Source: Acinetobacter sp. UBA801 (lineage in GTDB: Bacteria > Pseudomonadota > Gammaproteobacteria > Pseudomonadales > Moraxellaceae). From it: a stretch of 32,738 bases of DNA. Shown one piece after another: positions 26,564 to 32,738 of the stretch (position 1 is its first letter; every line of letters starts with the position of its first letter). The stretch covers positions 1 to 32,738 of the forward strand of contig DBIN01000050.1 in assembly GCA_002296655.1 (NCBI GenBank). Direction: 5' to 3'. Made by a program: the position numbers and the translations under genes. Under the pieces are notes generated by a model. The model was not told where the DNA came from. It saw nothing but the letters and a program-made list of their open reading frames with translations, and did not search any database.

Positions 26564-26845
26564 CACGAATTCCTTGTTATTCAAATTGTCATGTCTGCAG
26601 TATAGAAATAAGATGAATCTAGGAGCTATCCCAAAATTGGGAGGGTAAATTAAAAAATCTGCAAGAAAAAATGAAGACCAAACAACATTTTTGTGACAAA
26701 ACTAGGTTTTTTGATATGCAGTCATCGAAGTTCTATTTAGCTGTGTTAATTTGAAATACAGTTTCAAGTTTTTTGATGATATTCGTCCACTTGATTCATT
26801 TCATATTTAAATATCAACATTGTCATCTATAAGTGATCCTGTTTT
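26564..26845. other. Divergent intergenic region, lipoprotein and RND pump genes
   Basis: A 282-bp AT-rich region holding the promoters of both genes. A short dyad CCCAA-AA-TTGGG lies near 26630-26641. I see no clear promoter pair, RNA gene or terminator. Confidence 0.4.
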
Positions 26846-29800
26846 ATGCTGTCTAAATTTTTTATTGAACGTCCTATTTTTGCTGGTGTGCTCGCCATTA
26901 TGGTGATGGCACTTGGGATTTTTTCAGTATTAAATTTACCTGTAGAACGCTACCCAGACATTGCACCACCGCGTATCACCGTCAGCGCCACGTATACTGG
27001 AGCTTCGGCAGAAACGGTTGAAGAAAGCGTCACACAGGTTTTAGAACAGCAAATTAAAGGCTTAGATCACTTACAGTACTTTAGTTCTAGCAGTGATTCT
27101 TCAGGACGAAGTCGAATCAGCATTAGCTTTGAAAATGGTACCAACCCCGATACCGCACAAGTCCAGGTACAAAATGCGATTAATGGTGCAATTAACCGCT
27201 TACCTGAAGATGTGCAGCGTCAGGGGGTGAATGTCTTTAAGTCATTGGGCGATACCCACATGGTGATTGGGCTGTACGATGCCACAGGCAAAAGCAGCAA
27301 TATTGCATTGTCTGACTATATGATGAGTCATTTAGAGCAAGAGTTGGCACGCATTGAAGGTGTGGGTGAGGTCGATGTTTTTGGTGCGCAATATGCAATG
27401 CGGATTTGGCTGAATCCGATAAAGTTAAAACAATATGCGCTAATGCCAAGTGATATACGTGCTGCAGTATTAGCGCAAAATACCCAAGTCGCGGCAGGGG
27501 CAATTGGTGAATTACCCACAGCACAAGAACAATATCTCAATGCCAAAGTCACCTCAGGTTCACGCTTAAAAACGGTAGAAGAATTTGAAAATATTATTTT
27601 AAAAGCAGATCAGGCAGGTGGCTTTGTTTATTTAAAAGATGTGGCACGCATTGAACTTGGTGCAGAAAATTATCAAAGCTTTAATACCATTAATGGTTTT
27701 CCATCGGCAGGGATGGGGATTTCCTTATCGTCTGGTGCCAATGCGCTACAAACTTCAGCCTTAATTCAAAAACAAATTGAGCATTTAAAACAACAATTGC
27801 CCGAAGGTTACCAAATTGTCTATCCACGAGATAACACGCCTTTCGTGCAGGAATCGATTAAAGAAGTGGTGAAAACTTTAATTGAAGCGGTGATTTTAGT
27901 CGTCATCGTGATGTTCTTGTTTTTACAAAACTGGCGCGCAACGCTCATTCCTGCTGTGACCGTGCCTGTGGTGATTTTAGGCACCATGGCCGTGTTACAA
28001 CTCTTTGGCCTGAGTATTAACACGCTGACCTTATTTGCTTTGGTTTTAGCGATTGGTTTGCTGGTGGATGATGCGATTGTTGTTGTCGAAAACGTTGAGC
28101 GTTTGATGCATGAACAGCAGCTCTCGGCTAAACAGGCATCCATTGCTTCGATGCAGGAAATTAGTGGTGCTTTGGTCGGTATTACTTTGGTTTTAACCGC
28201 AGTATTTATTCCTATGGCATTTTTTGGTGGTTCAACTGGAGTGATTTATCGCCAGTTTTCCATCACCTTAGTCACTGCGATGGCACTGTCTTTAGGTGTG
28301 GCATTAATTTTAACGCCTGCCTTATGTGCCTTGATTTTAAAACCCAACCCACAACCAGCCCAATGGGCCATCTGGTTTAATCAAAAACTGGAACGCATAA
28401 AACAACACTATCTCAAATTAGCAGGCTGGACGATTCAGCATAAAGCGGTATGTCTAGTTGTTTTTGCAGGTTTACTGACAGTTTTTGCTATGTTTTACCG
28501 TGCCTTACCTACCAGTTTTATTCCCAATGAAGATCAGGGCATGTTGACGGTGCAGTTTAAATTGCAGGAAGGTGCGCCGTTGTCTAAAAGTCGTGAAGTG
28601 GGCGAAAGCATACGTGAATACTTTATGCAGCATGAAGCCCAGAATGTCGATCTGGTGATGATTCGTTATGGACGTAATTTTTCGGGAACAGGGCAGAATT
28701 TAGGGCAGGGTTTTATTGCGCTAAAACATTGGGATGAACGTCAAGGGCAGCAACATACTGCACAAGCCATTCGTGAACGTGCCATGCAGCATTTTCGACA
28801 GCATCCCAATTCACACATTACCATTGGCATGCCCGCAGCAGTCCGTGGTTTGGGGCAAACAGATGGTTTAGAGTTTTGGATGCGCGATGTGAACGGTACA
28901 GGACGTGATTTTTTAACCCAGCAATTTCAAAATTTGCAGCAGCAAGCCACTCAATATCCAAGCTTTAAAAATTTAGATCAACGCGCCAATCCTGAAAAAG
29001 CACAGCTAAACGTCACGATTGATCAGAAACAGGCGATGGCTGCAGGTTTAAATCAAACAGCGATTAACAGTACTTTAGCGGCAGCGTGGGGCGGCAGTTA
29101 TATCAACGATTTTATTGACCGTGGTCGAATTAAGCGCGTGATTATGCAGGGTGATGCCGAGTTTCGTGGCAAACCTGAAGATTTGAACCAATGGTCGGTA
29201 CGCAGTCAGCAAAATCAAATGGTACCTTTTAGCCAGTTTGCTCAACTCAGCTGGAGTGGTGGGCCAGAAGTGGTCAATCGGTTTATGGGTTATAGCGCTT
29301 TGCAAATGGAAGCTGACACTGCTGAAGGATATAGCTCGGGGCAGGCGATGCGTGATTTAGAACAGATGGTGGCACAGCAGCAGGGCATTGACTTGGCATG
29401 GAGTGGATTGTCTTTTGAAGAAAATCAGTCCAGTAATCAGGCTTTGTTACTGTATTTGGTTTCTATCGGGTTTATTTTCTTGTGCCTTGCGGCCTTATAT
29501 GAAAGTTGGAGTATTCCCACAGCGGTCATGAGTGCCATTCCTTTAGGAATTGGTGGAAATATTATTTTTAGTTATTTGGCAGGTTTCCCAAATGACATTT
29601 ATTTCCAAATTGCATTGCTTACCACCATTGGTTTGTCATGTAAGAATGCCATCTTAATTGTGGAATTTGCTTCGGCTGCGCAGCAACAAGGCAAACAAGT
29701 CATTCAAGCCGCTTTGGAAGGTGCGAGTTTGCGGCTTAGACCTATTTTAATGACCTCATTAGCATTTGGTGCAGGTATTTTACCGCTAGTATTTGCGTTT

Positions 29801-29938
29801 GGTGCTGGTGCAGCAAGTCGTCAGGAAATTGGGGTGAGTGTTTTGGGTGGAGTAATTTTTGGCACAATTTTAGTGCTTGTTTTTATTCCATTTATGTACG
29901 TGCTGATTCGTGCTGTATTTCAAGTCAATCGTTCTTAA
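26846..29938 (+). CDS. HAE1-family RND efflux permease
   Basis: An AcrB-type proton-driven efflux pump subunit of 1030 residues (AcrB has 1049). It opens MLSKFFIERPIFAGVLAIMV and has twelve membrane segments in two halves with two large periplasmic loops. Proton-relay Asp408-Asp409 lie in LLVDDAIVVVENVERL (AcrB 407-408) and Lys933 in SCKNAILIVEFASA (AcrB Lys940); the Arg in LRLRPILMTSLAFGAG is kept. This pattern marks the hydrophobe/amphiphile class, not metal pumps. HAE1 pumps normally need a membrane-fusion protein and an outer-membrane channel; neither gene is adjacent. It must borrow partners from elsewhere or work alone. Substrates unknown. It is not assigned to AdeB, AdeG or AdeJ from sequence memory. 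Confidence 0.92.
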   Translation: MLSKFFIERPIFAGVLAIMVMALGIFSVLNLPVERYPDIAPPRITVSATYTGASAETVEESVTQVLEQQIKGLDHLQYFSSSSDSSGRSRISISFENGTNPDTAQVQVQNAINGAINRLPEDVQRQGVNVFKSLGDTHMVIGLYDATGKSSNIALSDYMMSHLEQELARIEGVGEVDVFGAQYAMRIWLNPIKLKQYALMPSDIRAAVLAQNTQVAAGAIGELPTAQEQYLNAKVTSGSRLKTVEEFENIILKADQAGGFVYLKDVARIELGAENYQSFNTINGFPSAGMGISLSSGANALQTSALIQKQIEHLKQQLPEGYQIVYPRDNTPFVQESIKEVVKTLIEAVILVVIVMFLFLQNWRATLIPAVTVPVVILGTMAVLQLFGLSINTLTLFALVLAIGLLVDDAIVVVENVERLMHEQQLSAKQASIASMQEISGALVGITLVLTAVFIPMAFFGGSTGVIYRQFSITLVTAMALSLGVALILTPALCALILKPNPQPAQWAIWFNQKLERIKQHYLKLAGWTIQHKAVCLVVFAGLLTVFAMFYRALPTSFIPNEDQGMLTVQFKLQEGAPLSKSREVGESIREYFMQHEAQNVDLVMIRYGRNFSGTGQNLGQGFIALKHWDERQGQQHTAQAIRERAMQHFRQHPNSHITIGMPAAVRGLGQTDGLEFWMRDVNGTGRDFLTQQFQNLQQQATQYPSFKNLDQRANPEKAQLNVTIDQKQAMAAGLNQTAINSTLAAAWGGSYINDFIDRGRIKRVIMQGDAEFRGKPEDLNQWSVRSQQNQMVPFSQFAQLSWSGGPEVVNRFMGYSALQMEADTAEGYSSGQAMRDLEQMVAQQQGIDLAWSGLSFEENQSSNQALLLYLVSIGFIFLCLAALYESWSIPTAVMSAIPLGIGGNIIFSYLAGFPNDIYFQIALLTTIGLSCKNAILIVEFASAAQQQGKQVIQAALEGASLRLRPILMTSLAFGAGILPLVFAFGAGAASRQEIGVSVLGGVIFGTILVLVFIPFMYVLIRAVFQVNRS

Positions 29939-30050
29939 TCTATGAATTAAAGGTGTTTTTTATTAAGCACTTAGAAGAATTATAGGCTATGATATAAAAC
30001 GCTCAAAATCTTGTATCAATCAACCTGTTTTCGGATTTTAAGTAGTGGTT

Positions 30051-30071
30051 TGGGCTGCGAAACTTAGCCCA
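30051..30071 (+). promoter_or_regulatory. Small leader hairpin before mgtE
   Basis: TGGGCT, 9-base loop, AGCCCA, ending 42 bases before the mgtE ATG. It has no T run. The short leader does not show the long conserved fold of the Mg2+ M-box riboswitch. Confidence 0.35.
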
Positions 30072-30113
30072 TTCTTCATTTTACGTTTTGGAATGATGGA
30101 GTGGGTGAGATCA

Positions 30114-31448
30114 ATGACCAATCTGCACGCTGAACAGTTAGAACAAGCCTTGCAATTACATCAGCCAAGTACAGTGAGCAGCTTGATAGATGGTATCAAC
30201 CCTGCCGATTTAGCCGATTTAATGCAGCATTTAAGTCTAAAAGCACAGCTCAGTTTAATTGAACAAATTGACAGTGCTGCCTTAGTGATGGAATTTTTAC
30301 CACTGCATTCACAACTTCAAATTGCCGAAGCGATGGTACCGCAGCAATTGGTCAAACTGATTTCAGCCATGCATTCAGATGACCGTACCGATTTATTTAA
30401 GTTACTTTCGCCGCCTTTACAGCACTTTGTCAGCTTACACATTACGGAAGAAAAACGCGCACAGATTCAGACTTTAGCGCGCTATCCTGAAGAATCTGCG
30501 GGCGCGATTATGAGTTCGGATTTCGTGGTGCTCTCGCCAGAACTAAACATGCAGCAAGCTATAGCTGAATTGCGCAGAATGACCGCAGATCGGGAAACTT
30601 TGTACCTGATTTATATTGTCGATGAGTTGATGAAACTATTGGGAGTGATTTCTTTAAGAGAAATTATTCAAAACCCACCTGAACAAAAAATTAAAAATGT
30701 GATGTGCACCGATTTAGTCACTGGTTTAGTGACAGAAGATCAGGAAAGTATTGCGCAAAAACTCAGCCATTATGATTTTTTGGCCTTGCCGATTGTAGAC
30801 CACGCACAGCATTTACTGGGGATTGTCACCTACGATGATGTGATGGACGTGGTACAGGCAGAAACCACGGAAGACTTTTTAAAATCCAGTGCGGTCGCAT
30901 CTTCTCCTGGCATGAGTATAAAAACTGCGCCAATTTTGTTTCTATACCGCAAACGTGTGTTTTGGTTGGTGATTTTGGTATTTGGTAGTTTATTGTCAGG
31001 AATCGGCATTGCCCATTACGAAGATATTATTGCAGCACATATTGTGCTGGTTTTTTTCTTGCCACTTTTGGTCGGTAGTGGTGGTAATGCGGGTTCTCAG
31101 TCTGCGACCTTAATGGTACGGGCACTAGCTACAGGCGATGTGCAATTTAAAGATTGGTTGCATTTACTCGGGCGTGAAAGTTTAGTAGCGCTGTGTTTGG
31201 GTGGAACTATGGCTTTTGCGGTCTCAATTTTAGGCTATTATCGTGGCGATATGATGGTGTCTGTAGTATTAGCACTGAGTATGTTGGGCATTGTGCTGAT
31301 GGGCTGTTTAATTGGCATGAGTCTACCTTTTATTTTGCATCGCCTGAAACTAGACCCTGCTAGTGCCTCTGCGCCTTTGGTAACATCGATTTGTGATGCA
31401 ACAGGCGTGGTGGTGTACTTATTTATCGCTTCGCAGTTGTTACTTTAA
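30114..31448 (+). CDS. mgtE: Magnesium transporter MgtE
   Basis: MgtE is a dimeric, Mg-gated inner-membrane Mg2+ channel. From ATG 30114 (GGTGAG upstream) it has 444 residues. Domains in order: the N-terminal superhelical domain (about 1-130, including INPADLADLMQHLS), a pair of CBS domains (about 140-260, with MSSDFVVLSPELNMQQAI and LGIVTYDDVMDVVQAE), a linker helix, and five membrane segments (about 285-444). The pore motif GSGGNAGSQSATLMVRALA and the ion-site segment ASAPLVTSICDATGVVVYLF are present. An in-frame start 23 codons earlier lies in a leader hairpin and is unlikely. Confidence 0.95.
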   Translation: MTNLHAEQLEQALQLHQPSTVSSLIDGINPADLADLMQHLSLKAQLSLIEQIDSAALVMEFLPLHSQLQIAEAMVPQQLVKLISAMHSDDRTDLFKLLSPPLQHFVSLHITEEKRAQIQTLARYPEESAGAIMSSDFVVLSPELNMQQAIAELRRMTADRETLYLIYIVDELMKLLGVISLREIIQNPPEQKIKNVMCTDLVTGLVTEDQESIAQKLSHYDFLALPIVDHAQHLLGIVTYDDVMDVVQAETTEDFLKSSAVASSPGMSIKTAPILFLYRKRVFWLVILVFGSLLSGIGIAHYEDIIAAHIVLVFFLPLLVGSGGNAGSQSATLMVRALATGDVQFKDWLHLLGRESLVALCLGGTMAFAVSILGYYRGDMMVSVVLALSMLGIVLMGCLIGMSLPFILHRLKLDPASASAPLVTSICDATGVVVYLFIASQLLL

Positions 31449-31595
31449 ATGCTGTCGGTGATGATGTGACTCATTGCAATTTTATCTTAAAACTTTTTCC
31501 ATTGATCAAAATTCTATTTATCAAAACAATACAGACTTGAGCAAAAAACAGCTTTATTCTCAAGTAGATTGCACTTACCTAACGATACGTTTTCT

Positions 31596-32186
31596 ATGCC
31601 AGAACCTGCATCTTCAAAAAAACTTAGCCAGCAAGAGGTGATTCGCTTAGAGCGCGATTTAGCCAAATTTGCCAATATGATGGATTCTGTGGTGCGTATT
31701 CCATTTACCAAGCAGGGTGTGGGAGCCGATGCTGCATTGGGAACTGTACCTATTGCAGGGGATGTCGCAGGTTTTGCACTGACCTGTTATGCGATTTATA
31801 AAGCCAAACAAATTGGCGTACCGCAAACCAAACTCACGCCAGTGATTAAACTTGCTGTGGTGGATGCGGTGGTTGGTTTTGTGCCAATTGTCGGTACACT
31901 ATTTGATGTATTTATTCGCCCAAGCCGCAAAGCTTTAGATGTAGTGCATACGCATATCCGTGAAGAATATCAGATTCACAGTGAACATCATGTGGTGCAT
32001 CCTTTTTTACATGAGCGATTGGAACATAAACAACAATACTCGGCATTTTGGCGTAATCCCGTAGTCGCATGGCTGTGGTTACATTTGCCTGATTTGCTTG
32101 GCGTGATTTTTCTTATTTTCTTTGTTTGGGCGGTCTGGCTTGGTGCAAGTTGGTTGTGGCACTGGTCGCAAAGTTTTGGGTTTTAA
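31596..32186 (+). CDS. DUF4112 domain protein
   Basis: A 196-residue protein whose core (about 25-115) matches DUF4112: VVRIPFTKQGVGADAALGTV, PIAGDVAGFALTCYAIYKAK, QIGVPQTKL, then AVVDAVVGFVPIVGTLFDVF and RPSRKALDVV. The repeated GxxPxxGD/T elements are typical of this family, whose function is unknown. A strong C-terminal membrane segment is present (about 160-190, DLLGVIFLIFFVWAVWLGAS). Two weaker hydrophobic stretches in the core may be re-entrant or membrane-associated. I chose ATG 31596; TTG 31569 is an alternative and neither has a clear ribosome-binding site. Confidence 0.82.
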   Translation: MPEPASSKKLSQQEVIRLERDLAKFANMMDSVVRIPFTKQGVGADAALGTVPIAGDVAGFALTCYAIYKAKQIGVPQTKLTPVIKLAVVDAVVGFVPIVGTLFDVFIRPSRKALDVVHTHIREEYQIHSEHHVVHPFLHERLEHKQQYSAFWRNPVVAWLWLHLPDLLGVIFLIFFVWAVWLGASWLWHWSQSFGF

Positions 32187-32240
32187 AGAACCTGTTTAAT
32201 ATATTCCAAAACTACGCAGCAGATCTAATTTACAGACATG

Positions 32241-32267
32241 AAAAAAGCTTCCCTGAGGAAGCTTTTT
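32241..32267. terminator. Bidirectional terminator between DUF4112 gene and htpX
   Basis: AAAAAGCTTCC, loop CTGA, GGAAGCTTTTT: a perfect 11-bp stem with A and T runs, suited to both convergent genes. Confidence 0.92.
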
Positions 32268-32297
32268 GATGTAACTGTTACTGTATCGCTATGAGCA

Positions 32298-32738
32298 TTA
32301 AGGTAAATTTAATTGCTGTAAAGCTGCAACACGTTGTTCAATACTTGGGTGAGTTTGGAATAACGCTGCCAAGCTAAAACCTTCTTCTTTGCCTGCAGAA
32401 ATTGCAAAAGCTTTCATTTCTTTTGGCATAGCATCTGGCATTTCAGATTCTGCCTGCAAGCGTAATAATGCAGAAATCATAGCTTGTTTACCTGCCAAAC
32501 GTGCACCTGCTTCATCTGCACGGTATTCACGTTGACGCGAGAACCACATCACAATTGAAGATGCCAAAATACCAAAGACAATATCTAATACAATGGTAAT
32601 TGCAAAGTAAGCTAAGCCTGGGGCTTCGCCATCTTCACGACCAAAGACATTACGGTCAATAAAGTCACCTGCAACACGAGCAAAGAACATGACGAATGCG
32701 TTGACCACGCCTTGAATTAGCGCCAAGGTCACCATGTC
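32298..32738 (-). CDS. htpX: Protease HtpX, C-terminal part (partial)
   Basis: HtpX is a zinc metalloprotease of the inner membrane that helps FtsH remove damaged membrane proteins. Only the last 147 or so codons are in the window; the gene continues past the right edge, so the HExxH zinc site is not visible. What is present matches the family: [20 protein letters not shown], membrane segment [18 protein letters not shown], then the third zinc-ligand region [18 protein letters not shown] and the typical TLF-like ending [20 protein letters not shown]. The ATG within the visible part is internal. A terminator follows the stop. Confidence 0.95.
   Translation of the reverse strand, partial: DMVTLALIQGVVNAFVMFFARVAGDFIDRNVFGREDGEAPGLAYFAITIVLDIVFGILASSIVMWFSRQREYRADEAGARLAGKQAMISALLRLQAESEMPDAMPKEMKAFAISAGKEEGFSLAALFQTHPSIEQRVAALQQLNLP

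Noticed and set aside
29939-30113. Mg2+ riboswitch (M-box) before mgtE
   Set aside because: The leader is short and AT-rich, with one small hairpin; the conserved M-box elements are not visible.

Overview
The window looks like a piece of a chromosome from Acinetobacter or a close relative (Moraxellaceae). It is AT-rich, and its gene set and order fit that group: carA-carB-greA; yhbY divergent from rlmE-ftsH-folP; a GTP-type phosphoenolpyruvate carboxykinase; Tat-type PhoD; an HAE1 RND pump. Most of it is conserved housekeeping DNA. I did not recognise a new defence, secretion or mobile system. The interest lies in small regulatory structures and signs of local decay.

Layout. 1-271: the tnpA end of an IS66-family insertion sequence, running off the left edge. 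324-5467: greA, carB and carA on the minus strand, with a sigma70 promoter and a striking nested-terminator leader before carA. 5639-6118: an unrecognised helical protein. 6245-7114: a DOMON-like protein and YhbY (minus). 7410-11520: rlmE, ftsH, folP and a DUF5713 protein (plus). 11546-11971: a small exported protein (minus).

12021-15171: two identical tRNA-Leu(UAA) genes (minus), the second behind tRNA-Cys. Between them lie a broken phoD and two unrecognised small genes. 15325-17041: folD, a palindromic repeat cluster and a COG3897-type methyltransferase. 17081-19637: a lipoprotein and pckG (minus). 20052-21744: a YegS-like lipid kinase overlapping a metallophosphoesterase. 21808-23970: groES-groEL behind a heat-shock promoter. 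24178-25329: a LuxR-type regulator. 25367-26563: a lipoprotein (minus). 26846-29938: an RND pump with no partner genes. 30114-31448: MgtE. 31596-32186: a DUF4112 protein. 32298-32738: the 3' part of htpX (minus), cut by the right edge.

How the genes relate. CarA and CarB form one enzyme supplying carbamoyl phosphate to pyrimidine and arginine synthesis. FolP and FolD serve folate metabolism but are not linked. YhbY, RlmE and the tRNAs serve translation. FtsH, GroESL and HtpX are protein quality control, and groESL carries a clear sigma32-type promoter. The best leads are the carA leader, hairpins that capture the 3' ends of both tRNA-Leu copies with compensating base changes, the deletion in phoD, and the repeats before pckG.
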